Source: Primula veris
Taxonomy: Eukaryota; Streptophyta; Magnoliopsida; Ericales; Primulaceae
Reading direction: 5' to 3'
DNA length: 64,000 nucleotides
Assembly: GCA_963682055.1 (NCBI GenBank)
Contig: OY821751.1
Location: forward strand, 1,364,001-1,428,000
The stretch's first letter is position 1. Each line of letters begins with the position of its first letter. The notes beneath the pieces were generated by a model. The model searched no databases and had not been told where the DNA came from. It saw only the letters and a list, made by a program, of their open reading frames with translations. This document shows, piece after piece, positions 46,565 to 59,584 of this stretch. Made by a program: the position numbers and the translations under genes.

Positions 46565-48934
46565 GAAATAAGGGTAGAAATAAGTATCACTGGCTAAAAT
46601 GGTCTAAATTAGCTTGCCCTGTAGCTGAAGGGGGTTTAGGCATTAAAGAGTTTGAATAATACCATGAAAGCACGTCATAGTAAGATGAGCTGGAGGTTAA
46701 TTGATACTATAACACCATGGACAACCTTCATGTTTCAAAAATATTTTAGTACTGCGGAAAATTGGGGGAGCCATGTGGTTCATCCCTCACATTCCATTGC
46801 TTGGAAGACTTTTAGCTCTAACTTTAAAGTCTTAATGGCAAATAGCAGGTGGAACTTAAAAGAAGGTGTTATTAGTTTTTGGTTTGAAAACTGGATGGGG
46901 GAGGGTCCTCTTTTTAATAACTTTGCTGTTACTTATCCTCATTTACTTCTTAACCAGGTTTATAAAGCAACTGGTTGAGATTATGAGCTACTTCACACTA
47001 TGGGAGGTAATGACCTTATTGCTAAAGTGTCTAATTATAATTTCCTTTTCACAAAGGGAGAGGACACTAGATACTAGTCTAATACTCTTAATGGAGTTTT
47101 CACAACTAAAAATGCTTTTGAGTTTTTCAGAACCAAAAAAGACATTCTGCCTATTGCTAAACACATTTGGAACCAGGTTTTACCTTCCAAAATTAGTATA
47201 TATTTCTGGAAGTTTTGGTGCAATGCTATTAAATTGGATAAGGATGTTAAAAAATATGGCATTATCATTGCTACTAAATGTTGTTGTTGTATATCTCATT
47301 CCACAGACTCCATTGAGCACCTCATGAGCTATAGTGATATTGCTTTTGAGGTCTAGAATCATTTTGCTAAACTTTTTGGCTATCCTAAGTATGTGAAAGG
47401 TACATGGAAAAGTTATGTGGTTAATTGGTGCAACAACTGTGACAAAACTCAGGTTGGGCTATTGGCATCCTTAGTTCATTTTCTGATAGGTTGGGAAATT
47501 TGGCTAAGTAAGAACATCTACAGGTTTGATAATGATTGTATGAGCTCTGAGAGGATAATTGATAAGGTTAATAAGTGGTTAAGGAAACTTAACATGCTTA
47601 TCAAACTTAAATCCCCAGCTGCTAATTTTCAAACTCTTACTATTAATGCTTTACATGTCAATAACATCAGTTGTAGAATGAAGAGACCAAAGCTAGTCTC
47701 TTGGCTCTGCCCCCCTCAGCTAAGCTAAAACTAAGCTGCGTTGGTTCTGCATATGGCAACCCTGGTCCTAGTAGTTGTGGTGGTATATTGAGAAATGATA
47801 AAGGCATTATGTTTTTTGCTTTTTCTTATAACTTAGGCAACCACACCAACAATTTTGCAGAACTAATTGCTTTGAGAAATGGTCTGCTTATGTGCTACAG
47901 TTTGGGTTTCTTTAACGTGCTTATTGAAACTGATTATGAGATAATGGTTAACTGGTGGAAAAAGAATACATCTCCTGGCCCTAAATTTGATTACATTTGA
48001 CATGATATTTTATCACTAATGAGTTTTGTTGGCACTAATATTTGTCATGTATTCAGAGAACAAAACTAAGTGGTAGATAGCCTTGCAAAAAAAGGCATTC
48101 AAGGGCAAAATGGGACTTTCCTTTTTCCAAGAGAACTTTCAAGTGATACATACGCAGCATATTGGTTGGATCAAAATAAGACACCTTACCTCAGAGGGAG
48201 TGTTTTTATTTTTTAATATAGAGCTAATGATGCAAAATGGCTGAAGCTAGCGAGTACTTCTTCTAAATGGCAGCAAGATATATGGTTTTCTCTTGTAGAT
48301 TTTCCGTCCCTTAGTTAAGATCTTGGTTTTCCAAGGTCTTTAATATGCTAATGATGAATTTTTTCTGAAGCTTTCGCATAAAAGAACCCACAAAATACAT
48401 CGGTGTCTTTACATGTGTTCTATCATACAATAAGCATGCTCCCCTACTCACACGCAGAAGACTGCAGATGCAGAATTGAAGAGTGAAGATTTGCTTTTTA
48501 TTTTGATAGCCTTTTGGGCAGCTCACTTGTCTTTTATATTTTTATGAGAGACTATAGATTATTTTTACTGGTTTGCACCTTTAAGTGATCTTAATTTTGA
48601 GTTTATTGGAATAATCCCCTTGCGTTTTCTCTGTTTTGGTAATGTGCAAACCAACCTGTTTGGTGATTTGAGAAGTGTCTCAAGACACCTCTACTTTGGC
48701 AAGTTTAAACCTTGACGAACTTCTCATATCTGCATTCATTTTGTTTACTAAACATGAGAGGTGAGGGTCGCATTATGAAAGTTTCCCAAAATAAAGTTTC
48801 AATAAAGGCGCTTTTCCCAGTTTTTGATTGTAATTGTTTGTTGGTTAGCGGTCTCCGGTTGTAATTGCCAATATGAGTTTGTTTTGTAAAGACTTTTGGT
48901 TATTTTATAAAAGATGGTCCGGTGCTTATTAAAA
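46565..48934 (+). mobile_element. 5'-truncated LINE (L1-type with RNase H)
   Basis: Starts inside the reverse-transcriptase region (KYHWLKWSKLACPVAEGG), followed by RVT zinc-binding sequence (about 46980-47400) and a plant-type RNase H (47700-48000; LRNDKGIMFFAFSYNLGNHT, NFAELIALRNGL, IETDYE). Ends in an A-run. A 17-bp target duplication aaaaacatgtttttgta flanks it (46548-46564 and 48935-48951). Frames are interrupted by stops and frameshifts. Classic target-primed insertion, inactive. Confidence 0.88.
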
Positions 48935-49619
48935 AAAAACATGTTTTTGTAAAGAATGAAATGGAGTGTGTCAAACTAAATACCTAAATCTAATAGATAT
49001 TGCAACTACCATTTTCATAATGCCATGGAAATCTAGAATAACATAAATATAAATCTTAAATGATAAATATGGAATAATCAATGACTATTTATATTTCTTT
49101 GATATGATTTTCTTGATATCCTTGTGATTGTCCTTCAATGTTGCTTAATTATTCTAATTCTTCTTCTCATTTTTGCAAGTCAGTTTTTTCCAAATATCGA
49201 AATTGGTACATAAATTTATAAACTCGTTGTTGAAAAATAAAAGTTTTATAAACTCATGGATACTCTTTTTGTTCTTTTCTGGATCCTTTTTTATTCTTTA
49301 GATCAAATGGTCTGCAAATTAAGGTTGACGTTACACATTGGGGATTGTAACCTTCTAAAAAATATTACGTGTACGTTTCTAATTGAATATAAGATAAATA
49401 AAATCTAAAAATGGACAAAGAACAACAAAAACTGGACTAAAAAAAGTACAAAAAAGGATTTGTACATCACTGATGAGGTATTATATATACTGAGTTTTTA
49501 AAACTCTTTTTTTTTTTGCCACCACATTGTACATTTATTTATACCTGTATTATTTTTTCCATTTTATTTGCTTCCCTAGTGTGTTTTTGACGTGTATAAA
49601 TATTATACCCCTATTCTTT

Positions 49620-49955
49620 ATCTCTTTCGTCCTCTCTTACTTATTTTATCCAAAAAACAATTCTAAAAAACTTGAAAAAAATTGTGCAATTACTATAATA
49701 CATGTATCAATATATTTCAATAATTATTTGAAAAAAAATCTATACGCAATTTATTTTGGAATAAATGTATAAATTAGTGTAAATTAAACATTAAATCTTA
49801 GAAAAATTGTCTAAAACAATATTATGTCCAAATGTTTTAAAATTTGAATACAATATAATATAAAATCTTATAAATTTGTGGAACAAGTTTTGAAATTTTA
49901 AAATTTAAATGAAAATAAACAAGGGGCATGAAAGGGGTAGAAGATTTGGACTCGT
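49620..49955. repeat. ~340-bp dispersed repeat, copy 2
   Basis: Same-orientation partner of 45790-46152, with about 90% identity by eye, ending at tagaagatttggactcg. Confidence 0.9.
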
Positions 49956-50116
49956 TTTTGACAGAGTGACATCATTTATTTTATCAAAGAAAATTGCTTT
50001 TATGGTTGTAAAAAACTTTTGTTTATTAACGAGTTAGAATTTGCATCTTGCATGTGACATAGTTTCTTTAGTAATTTATGAATATGGTACATCATTGTCC
50101 AACCATAAATTCGAAT

Positions 50117-50286
50117 AATGATTTAAAGCTCTTTTATTTATGCATCTTAAAATAACAGTATGTTGATTAAATGAATCTAGGGTTTTTGTTTCTGAATAAT
50201 TTATGAATATATGGTATATATCATTGTCCAAATATAACTTTGAACCTAGCTAGGGCTGTTAATTTATAACATAATTACGAGACAAG

Positions 50287-50317
<31 letters not shown>

Positions 50318-50803
50318 ATCATTATACACAATTATGCTGGTTTCTATATACTACTCATTCATTTATTCAGAAACAAAAACCCTAGATTTAATTGCCTAAT
50401 AAAATAAAAATACCTAACAGGTGCCACAGAGGAATAATTTCGTTAAAAATAGTATGATCAACAAGATTTGTAAAGTGAGTAACAATCTTAAGAATAGTTT
50501 TAGTTGACTACTGTGATATTTTGTTTGTTTGTTCCTTGTATTCTTTATAGGTGTCGGACCCTTTATTTATTATATATATATATATAAGTCGGTTTTACCC
50601 TAAAAAAGTATGTTAAAATACAATTTTTTATGTATAAATTGGTGGAGAAAATGCAATAAAAAAGGGTCGAAACCACCTCACTACTGTCGAAATCTAAATT
50701 TTAAATATATATAATTTGTTTACTTAGGATGCAAAACATTTACCGAGCATTTAATAAGTAATACAAATATTTTAAGATGCATAAATAAGAGCTTTAAATC
50801 ATT
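50117..50803. repeat. Nested inverted repeats
   Basis: Outer arms 50117-50154 (aatgatttaaagctcttt... tgcatcttaaaata) and 50768-50803 (complement). Inner arms 50174-50199 (aatctagggtttttgtttct) and 50363-50388 (complement). May be one foldback element with another nested in it. Confidence 0.7.
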
Positions 50804-51568
50804 CACCAAATTCATTACTTCCTACCAAATAATTTGGAATGCTATAATAATGAATTTTAGACAAATCTAATTAATTATGCATGTACGTAGTACATGTTCT
50901 CATGTCAATCATTTCTCATTGAGAAACAACAAATTGTAGAGTTCTTTTATTAATATTTAATTCAACTAATTCAAGGAAAATGGAAAAGATAAAAAAAAAA
51001 AAAAAAAACTGTTACAAGCTTATAGCATTTTCTGTTTAATTTTATTTTTGCAACTCGCCTAGTTACATAAAAAACCGGTTGTCAAAGGACTTGATGTTTT
51101 TGTAAATAATTTTAAACAAGAAACAGCTTAATTAGTAGGCGAGGATAGAAAGTTATAGCCAACAGTTTCTTTATCCGGTAGAGAGTAGTCAGATCGATAA
51201 TCAGATATTGTTTGATTTTGTTTGTGTAAACTGTAAATTACATTACATTGTCATTGTGGCGTGCAACAAATTAAGCCTAATGCCGACAATCGATATATCT
51301 CAAAACTTGCAAGAATGGAAACTAATTTCAAGTCACCTAAATAGCGAAATCTAACACGCAGAAGTTGCAGTATAAACTAGATGGCATAAAGTACTGATCA
51401 ATACAAGAAAAAATCATCTAGCCAATAATTTTTTTTGTCGGGTCAGCAAAAAAAAAAAACTGTGGTCATAACATTTAGGTCGCGTCACAAACCTGTAGTG
51501 TGATTTCAGCAAGGATCTAATTCCATAGAATGAAAGGTTGTGTTTAGCTTTGATAATTAGACCATGAC

Positions 51569-51727
51569 CAGTGTTTTAAAAAGCGAAAATTTAGCTAAAA
51601 CGTATTTGAAAGAGCTATGCTAAAGGCGCAAGATTTTATCGGCCTAAAAAGCAGAAAAACAACCTTTTAAAGTTTTTTTAAGCTTCGAGTCCAGCTTTTT
51701 ACATGAAGTGAGCTTTTTAAAACAGAG
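51569..51727. mobile_element. Small MITE with cagtgttttaaaa start
   Basis: Begins cagtgttttaaaaagcg and ends gctttttaaaacagag. Flanks accatgac and attaagac share five of eight positions. Third member of the family at 10441-10603 and 25222-25372. Confidence 0.55.
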
Positions 51728-52710
51728 ATTAAGACCTGGCTATAGCATAAAATATTGCTTTCCTCCCATCCATCTGTCACACCCATCAAAACCCATTCTA
51801 ACAACAACTTATGTTAATAAAATATAAGAAGTTAGTATGAAATATCACCAAACAGCTAATCGAAACCCACATTAACGGATCTACAAGTCTTGTTCAATCT
51901 ACTTGAGACATGATCGATCACATTATGAGCTAAAGGGTAAGAGTTCCATGATGAAATGGAAACCCCAAAGATATCCAGATGGCTTAACCTCTAGGAGCAT
52001 GTTCCAGGAGCACAGAACCTATGTAGTTTCTCCCATTGTTATTCAGTGATAATGAGTGTTTCTACCAAAAAATACATATAAACGAATAGATCCGATTAAA
52101 CCAGGGCGAGACTAGAGAATGATCTTACAATGCTTCAGAGGCTTAAAGATTCTGTGGTTTGAGAGTATAGTGGAAGTTTTGAATAGAGAAGTTCGGAAAA
52201 AGTAAATATATCAGCACTTATATACCATAGAGTCGACATGCCAAGTTAGTAACCTAATAAGATTCAAAGCCATACTTTTTACTGGTGATTTCGTGAGAAT
52301 CATTTTGATTTTTATACTGAATTCTCATAGCCACATTCTAATGAACTAATAAACAAAATTCATGCATATAGCTAGCCAAGAACCCTAATAAAATAGGAAA
52401 GAAAATTAACAATGCAAATCAACTCATAAATTTATAGGTAAATTGTACAAAATGGATAATTATCAAATTAATTAGAAACATATCAGTAACAGTAACATTT
52501 TTTTTTACAAAAAAGAGAGAGAGAGAGGAAGAAAACAAATGGCTAGCATCAAAACTTGGATGGAATAACTAGACACAGTTTATAAGCTAATGTTCCATTT
52601 ATTTTTTCATAATTATAAATAAAAGCATTAACATACACCGTCTTATTGTGATCTTGAGAACCGTCTTATTGTAGACCTTTGCTCCGGAAATTTCTAGAGA
52701 TCTTGCAATC

Positions 52711-52910
52711 CTGAAAAATACACCAGAGAGTTAAGGAATGACCAAGTATTTGAGAAAGATGGATCTTCTAAGTTGGTTGGTATTGAGAAACTCGTTGCAC
52801 ATTCAAATAAGTTTTAGAGTACCACATAATTTATTGAACAATAAAGTATCAAAAGGAGATCAGTAATCGATATCTCACATTTGTGTTTCACTTTAAGAAA
52901 ACATATTTAC
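52711..52910 (-). other. Putative 3' UTR intron of TCP gene
   Basis: On minus, CTCTAGATACAG|GTAAATATG (donor GT at 52910-52909) and GTATTTTTCAG|GATTGC (acceptor ending at 52711). It sits 19 nt after the stop codon. Inferred from splice consensus. Confidence 0.5.
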
Positions 52911-52929
52911 CTGTATCTAGAGGCGGACT

Positions 52930-53850
52930 TTACAAGTAGGAAAATGGTTGAGAACGAAGCGCAAGGGCACCAATACTTTCCCAATTTTGATAGTCAGTTG
53001 AGGAGCTCGTTACATTTAAATTTGGAAATGGCTTCATTAAACTTCCGTTGATCGGAAAGTGTTCCTCATTCGTGCAGATTCTTTGTGCTTTACTAACCTT
53101 AAAACAAGCATCTTGTTCATTTGAACAATTCACAATCATTGTCTCTCTATAATCAGGAGCTTCAATTTCGTTCATAATAGAACAACTTGTACCAAGATGC
53201 ATTATGTCACAAGCCCTTGTTGCACTCATCTTTTCTTTAGTTCGTTTCCGTGCCCTCTCCCTAGCTTTGGACCTTGAATCTCTTCCCACTAATTGAGACG
53301 AAGATTTACATGTCTTTTTATCCCGAGTAAAAGTGCCCTTCAGATTAATTTCTTTTGAGTCTTCATTAGTCTGATCAGAGAAAACTTGACAATCACTACT
53401 GCAGTTAGCACTTTTTTTGCGGCTGTCGATGCTATTATCATATCGACCACTTACCCTCTTTAATTCTTCAATAGAGGAGGTGGATTGACCAAGCAACCAA
53501 TCTAGAGTTTTGCTAGCTTTATCAAACCCTAGCATATCTTGAAGATCAAAGAACTTTTGGGCAACATTCAGAGAGAGTCTCACTCTCCTTTCCCTTGGAC
53601 CCCTCGCCGTGATTATCTTCCTATTCGTATCTTTCTTCTTTTTCGGCAGTTCTTTAATCATATCACTCTCATAACTTGAACTAAAATGCTTCACAAATCC
53701 ATTTGAAATAGGGTCCAGTAAGTTAGGAAAGTCATGTTGAAGAAGATTAGGGTTTTGAGGAATAAAGAGAGCCTCATGGCCAAAAAATGAAGTTGAAAGA
53801 GGAAAATAGGGTGAAAATGAGCCAATTCCATTGTTGCTTGAAGAGAACAT
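52930..53850 (-). CDS. TCP transcription factor, CYC/TB1 clade (class II)
   Basis: DNA-binding regulator of growth; members of this clade control floral symmetry or axillary branching. Single coding exon, 306 residues. TCP basic helix-loop-helix domain at about 76-130: KKDTNRKIITARGPRERRVR (basic), LSLNVAQKFFDLQDMLGFDK, ASKTLDWLL, then SSIEEL. An Arg-rich R domain, SRSKARERARKRTKEKM (about 195-212), places it in the CYC/TB1 group. The N-terminal MFSSSNNG and Phe/Pro-rich leader are typical. Start chosen as the first Met of the frame, with family-like MFSS. GPRERR instead of the commoner GPRDRR is a small oddity. Which CYC subclade it belongs to cannot be decided without a tree. Confidence 0.92.
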   Translation of the reverse strand: MFSSSNNGIGSFSPYFPLSTSFFGHEALFIPQNPNLLQHDFPNLLDPISNGFVKHFSSSYESDMIKELPKKKKDTNRKIITARGPRERRVRLSLNVAQKFFDLQDMLGFDKASKTLDWLLGQSTSSIEELKRVSGRYDNSIDSRKKSANCSSDCQVFSDQTNEDSKEINLKGTFTRDKKTCKSSSQLVGRDSRSKARERARKRTKEKMSATRACDIMHLGTSCSIMNEIEAPDYRETMIVNCSNEQDACFKVSKAQRICTNEEHFPINGSLMKPFPNLNVTSSSTDYQNWESIGALALRSQPFSYL

Positions 53851-56700
53851 TTCTGGATTATTTTGTGTACAAAACCCTAGGTTTAAAATGTGAAAGGACT
53901 AAAGGTTACTCAAAGAGGGTAATTGAAAAACTGACTAGTACTTGGTGATTGCAATTGTGCTTCCATTTACATGATAAAGAAAAACTTGAGAGGGACAGAG
54001 AAAGCAAGTGGCTAGGGCCTTAGGTTGAATTAATGAGTGTTGGCACTATCATTTAATAATTGAAGGGATAAACTTACCCCTTTTTTTTTTCCTTTGTTTT
54101 CCTAACTTTTAGGGCAACCATTTGAGTGATACTGTTGAAGAAGAGTACAAACTTAGCTTATCTTGATACACTTGTTTGGATCGAGCTTATAAGTTTAGAC
54201 TGTTTAGTGTATTTTTTCAGCTTCAACTTGGATGATATTGAACAAGATGAGATTTTTAATAGACCCTTGTTGTAGTTTTTCCTTCATTTGAGAAAAAAAA
54301 CTGACTAGTGGATTTTAGAATTAATTCTGGGATTCTTTGTCAGCAACATTTATTACTCCATCAAGGCATCAAAATTGAGTTCAGTATCAGTGTATCACCA
54401 TAATATTAAATTAATAGAGTTTCTAGTTGTCCACTTTTACATACCAGGGCATGTTCAAGTTTTAAAAAAAAAAAAAAAAATTTAACAGACCAACTTAAAT
54501 TAATACTTACCCTGCCAAACACCACTCGAACTACATGAGTAAATTAATAAAATGAAAGGAATTAACCAAACCTGAGGCTCAATTCCACATTAAACTTGGT
54601 ATGAGTTTTCTTTTTCTTTTTTTGGGAATTTTCAACAAACAAACGCCACCCTGATACAATTGGAGGTCTTATCATCCATTTTTGCTGCCCTAATTTTTTT
54701 AGGGTAGCATACCGAATTTTTATGCATCATTTGATAAAAAACAATACAATTTAATGGTCAATAAAAACTATGAAAAAAAAAGTAAGTAAAAAAGGGATGA
54801 CATGATTACATATCCGATACTTTTTCGGTACAGTTGATAAAAAAAAAATAATTTTTTTTCTTCATACGGTGCACTATAATTTAGGATGTGTCGACCAATA
54901 AATATTTTAGTTTTAATTTTAAATTAATTTTATGATATTAGTTATTTTGAGTTAATTAATAAGTGTTGGGTTTTTAGTGGGTGATACACGTTTACCGAAT
55001 TTACGATAGTGTTACTCTAAAATAACATACCGTAATCGCATTGATATATTTTTTTCTAACTACTCGTGTTACCAAGAAGTGTATGTAGCTAATCATACAT
55101 AGTAATATTTTCATAATTTTTATTGAATTTTGAATGAGATTGATTTTAATGGACTGAACTTAAAATAACCAGGATAGTATGCTAAAAAAAAATAGATCAT
55201 CAAAAATGGATCCATATTTACCGGCTCAAAAAGATTCTTCAGTACACCAAAAGAAAGCAATGTCCAAAAAGTCATTTAATTTAAGTACAAATAAAAGCAG
55301 AATAGTCTAAATTGTACCATCTTCAACTGAATCATAGTAATTCATAAGTACAAATTATTTAAAAACTAATGATAGTACAAAATACCAGGCAAATATTTAA
55401 CCAATTTTCGTACTAAAATTTCAGGCAGACCTAAACAAGACAAAACCATGGCATTGGTCTCAGTCATGAACAAATGGCAGAGGCACTATTTAGCTTTATT
55501 ATAGTGGTAAATCACAAAAAAAAAAAAGTTCATCATGTTATTTCGTCAGGTCACACAAACCTTAATCGTGGCAACTTCTCATTGGCTATAACTCAAAAAC
55601 CTTGATGCTTTGGTTGTTTATTCCAACTATTCTCGTCAAAAAGGTCAAAAACCACTAATTGTTTGAACCATAACGTGGCAATTTCTTATTGCCAGTTCGT
55701 GTGATCTAGTTCCATATTCAACAAAGAGATTAAGGGTTTATGTTTCTCAGAAAAAAAAGAAAAAAAAAAGGGTTATGTTGGCAAGACTTGACACCTTTTG
55801 CAAGCATTTTTTTTATTTTTATTATTTTTGTAATCACCTTTTGCAAGCATTATTGAATAAATGCTTAGGCATTTTGAACCGGAGAGATTATGTGATATAA
55901 GTCCATAATCTCATTTTCATTCACATATGAAAACTTTTGCAAGGTTGATTAATATTTATGGAGACGGGGTTTTGTTCCTCCATCCCCCGCTTTTTTTTCT
56001 AAAAATAAAATAAATTCATGATTCTAATTTTTTATAGCTAAATTACAATGTAACTTTTCTTTTTGGCAAGCAAGCGAATAATTAAATAAAAGTTCAAAAA
56101 AGGTAGGATAAAACAAAATGCTAACTCAAGCAAGCTCAAAGAACAGTTCATCACAACTAGAAAAAATGACCAATGAAACAAGGACACAAGCCTTGGAGCA
56201 AAATAAGAGTACAATTACAATAAATCTCAATGTTTCATTCAAACTATATTTAGAATTGAAATTGGCTCAAGTTCACCGGGCAAAAGCCTGCGGGACGTAT
56301 GATTGACCCACCACCCGAGCTGCGAGTTGACATGAGGCACAACTCGGACCATTTTTTACTTCGCTAATTTGTTATTTTATGTTTTGTCATGGGATCTAAT
56401 TAAATTGTTTCGTTATTTGTTAGACTTGCCAATAATCTTAAATATGACACTTGAATGTTTGTTATTTACGAAGAGGTCCCTTTCATATTAATGAGTAGGG
56501 TTGCCTCCGTCACTTTTTCATTATGCATTGAACCTTAAGCTTTTGTTATTGGTTTTAAGGTTTTCCTTTTTAACAAGCGTGTGTTGAGATTGGTCAATCG
56601 AGCTAACCCTTGTCTAGCTGGTTGAGTCCATCAACGTACCACAAAGCTCTTGAGCTCTTCCAATTCCAAAGCAACGATTAAAAGTTATATCCCTTCAATG
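53851..56700. other. Upstream region of TCP and intergenic DNA
   Basis: TCP promoter and leader lie just above 53850. The remainder is AT-rich with poly-A/T tracts. A degenerate inverted repeat (about 54665 and 55215, atccatttttg and its complement) suggests an old foldback element. No gene recognised. Confidence 0.45.
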
Positions 56701-56721
56701 TTTTCTAGCAAAATGAATATT

Positions 56722-57665
56722 TGTTGTTTGTGAGATCTTCTTAAAAACTAGAGGTCCAATGCATGGATGCTAGAGGAAATAGGCCTAGTATGCTTGCCAT
56801 TTGTGTTGTTTGAATTGTGGAGATTGCGAATAAAATACACGACTCTCCTTACGATTTCGCACACTTGAAAATATCTGATTACGCACATTGGTTGCAAAAT
56901 ACTGTTTTTTGGCTTTAATGCATATTTAATGAGCTTGGGTATTTCTTGCAATATAACTGTATTGATCAACATGCTTTATTTATTAATCACTTTCTTTATT
57001 TGATAGACTATTTAGTTATTTATGCCATTTATTGGACTAACAGGGTAATTTACTACTTACAGTGTAAGTCATTAGACCTACTTGTGAAGAGGGGTTTACA
57101 TTCTTTATGCCTGATTGATTAGTGTAAAAGTTGAACGTTGAAACCTTGTAATCTTTGCTTTTCACATAAGTTATTTGTTTCGTAAAAGTTTGTTTTTTAT
57201 TATCTATATTTAACAAGGGTTAAATTTGTAGTTCAAACAAGTTTATTTCATTTGGCTTATTCATGTACCATCTCGTATCGATTACGATGATGTAATGGGG
57301 TACTTTTGGAGCTTATATATACATTTTTGAGTATTCATATATTGTAGCACAAATCAGGAGAAGAGTGATAGATAATTACTAGAAAGAGCAATACATTAAA
57401 CTTGATGGATGCCCACCAAGAGTTTCTTTTTGATTGAGCCTAAAGTTGTAATCACTCATATATTTATAATAAGTTCATGTTTTCTCCATCTATTAGTCAA
57501 CAGATTACATATCTAATCGTTTGTAGATCAATTAAGTCATGGTGTTTCTTTTTCCATTATCATTAATATATGTTTCTCTTATTTGGTTGTGTTTCAATTT
57601 AGGGTTTATCTTTCTTGTTTATAAGCATTTGTTTTAACTTCCGCACAACATATTGGTATCAGAGC
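56722..57665 (+). mobile_element. Possible LTR and primer-binding-site remnant
   Basis: tggtatcagagc at 57654-57665 is the classic initiator-Met tRNA primer-binding site of copia elements, three bases after ccgcacaaca, a plausible LTR end. A matching start, tgttgtttgtg, at 56722 is only a guess. No gag-pol was found downstream; 57890-58060 is a low-complexity tgtgatcatgtg region. Confidence 0.4.
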
Positions 57666-58471
57666 TCAATCTTGATTTGGTCGATGGTATGAGGAATAAA
57701 TAAATAAGTGATTTCTTAGCAAAATCTGGATGTTGTATTTGAGAAAGGGCCTAAGAAGATGGCAGCCGTGAAGGAAAAATTTAGTGCATTATATTGATCT
57801 CATATTTTTGACCCTAAAAATTATCACTTGAATTTACTTATATCGGTTATATTTTTTTTGTATCTTAATTACTTTTGTTTTGTGATCATGTATGGTCATG
57901 TGTTATACTGTATGATCTGGTGTCCGTGTTATTGTGTCTAATCTTATGTTTGTGTGATCATGTGTTGTGTTGTGCATGTTATCATATGTGTTCCCGTGCT
58001 GTGTGATTTTTTTATGATTTTGTGTGGTCCTGTGTTTGTAATCCTACGTTGTATTGTGTGTTTAATTTATAAATTTCCCTTGATTTATTTTTTGGGTTAT
58101 TTAAGATTTTATATATTTTCCCTTTTTTGATGTTATTTTGTATTTTTTGAATTTTATTTTTAACTTATGTACCTACTTGATAACAGGTGCACAAGCGATT
58201 TTCTCTTTAATAAAAATGATCCAATCTATTTAGAGGAGAGACTTACTAGACGTTTTATGCTTTACTAGACAACTTTGGAAATGTAAAAGTTTTACTACTC
58301 GGCAGAGTAATGCTCTAAGAAAGAAAAATAAATGGCGGAGAGATAGATAAGTAGGGGGAGAAGGTAAGCATGAGAGATAAAGGGTGTATTGATAGAAGGC
58401 AGATCAAGAAGATAGATACTTGTAGATAGAAATAGAAGACAGACGCCACCTAGGCTGAAGCCTTTCGTGGA

Positions 58472-58616
58472 GAGTAATGCTACGTTCACTACTCTAACAG
58501 TCATTGTGAGAGAAGTGAAGACAAAAACGCTACAGGACAAACCTGCAAATTTTGTCTTCACTTCTCTCATAAAAATTGTAAGGATGAATGTTAGAGTAGT
58601 GAAAATATATTTACTC
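58472..58616. mobile_element. Mutator-like MITE with 9-bp target duplication
   Basis: A 145-bp foldback: gagtaatgctacgttcacta...gagagaagtgaagacaaaa, loop, ttttgtcttcacttctctc...tagtgaaaatatatttactc. A perfect 9-bp duplication tttcgtgga lies at 58463-58471 and 58617-58625. Duplication length and long TIRs point to the Mutator superfamily. Confidence 0.85.
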
Positions 58617-59584
58617 TTTCGTGGACAACCTCAATTTATGCTAGGCTTATATAATGACATGAATTTTTTTTCAACGGCGGTCAAATGCGTAATTAGGCTT
58701 AACTAGGCAGCTTAAGCGCATTTAGAAGTCAAATACTTTTTTAACAAAACTTTTTTTTAAAATGGGTAAAAAGCTTGATTAAAATTTAAAAATATTTATG
58801 GGATTTTTTTTTTGTGATTCAAAAAACTAATTGTTTTAATTATTTGCAAATAGTTGCAATTATTTTTTATTTAATTTTTTTTTGAAAAAAAATCTCAAGA
58901 TTAGGCGAGTCTAGACACAATTAGGTTGTGGACGCCCTTTAGCACACCTACCGGCTTGCGTTTTTTACAATAAACTATGACATATTAAAGTATTCGGTAA
59001 GTAGAAACTGTTTGTAAACACAAAAATAATTGCAACTGTTTGTAAACCATTAGCACAACAAACACTTGAGATGATAACTAATAAAGTACAACATATTAAA
59101 ACAACTAATAATCCAAAAGGAGAAGGAAAGTATACGGTAAGTAAAACCTTTGTTATAACATAATGATGACCCTCTCGAAAAAGAAAGACTCTCTTAGTAT
59201 GATGAAACTTGAAAGTTTCAGGAGAAAATGGACGAGAAAACAGATATCAATGTATGTCAAAAGACACAATCAATCGAAATAAAAGATAAAAGATAGAAAA
59301 GTCTAGGGCTATGCCCTTTTCTTAAAACTCAATTCTCAAAATCAAATATGTTTAAGGGTATTAATATATCCATAACAATCCAAATAACAAATAGATCCTC
59401 AAATCTTAATAAAAATAATAAACAAGCCATGATAAACATAAAGTGGCTAATAAATAATAAATGATCGTGAACCCAAATATGTCGTGCTCGTCATAGTACC
59501 TACAAGTCGACCAAAAAAATAAACGTCATCTCTATTAATGTTTGCCCATTTAATCACACTGCTTGTTCATGTTTAGTTTTGTTT

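Larger units (their letters stand above)
48952..52710. other. Gene-poor region downstream of TCP gene
   Basis: No coding gene recognised. It contains the second copy of the ~340-bp repeat (49620-49955), a nested inverted repeat (50117-50803), a (TA)n tract (50287-50313) and a MITE (51569-51727). TCP 3' UTR occupies the right edge. Confidence 0.5.

Noticed and set aside
56118..56306. 62-codon ORF MLTQASSK...
   Set aside because: Short, composition of intergenic DNA, no homologue recognised.
58295..58706. ORFs on both strands sharing REVKTK
   Set aside because: They arise from the two arms of the Mutator-like MITE hairpin.
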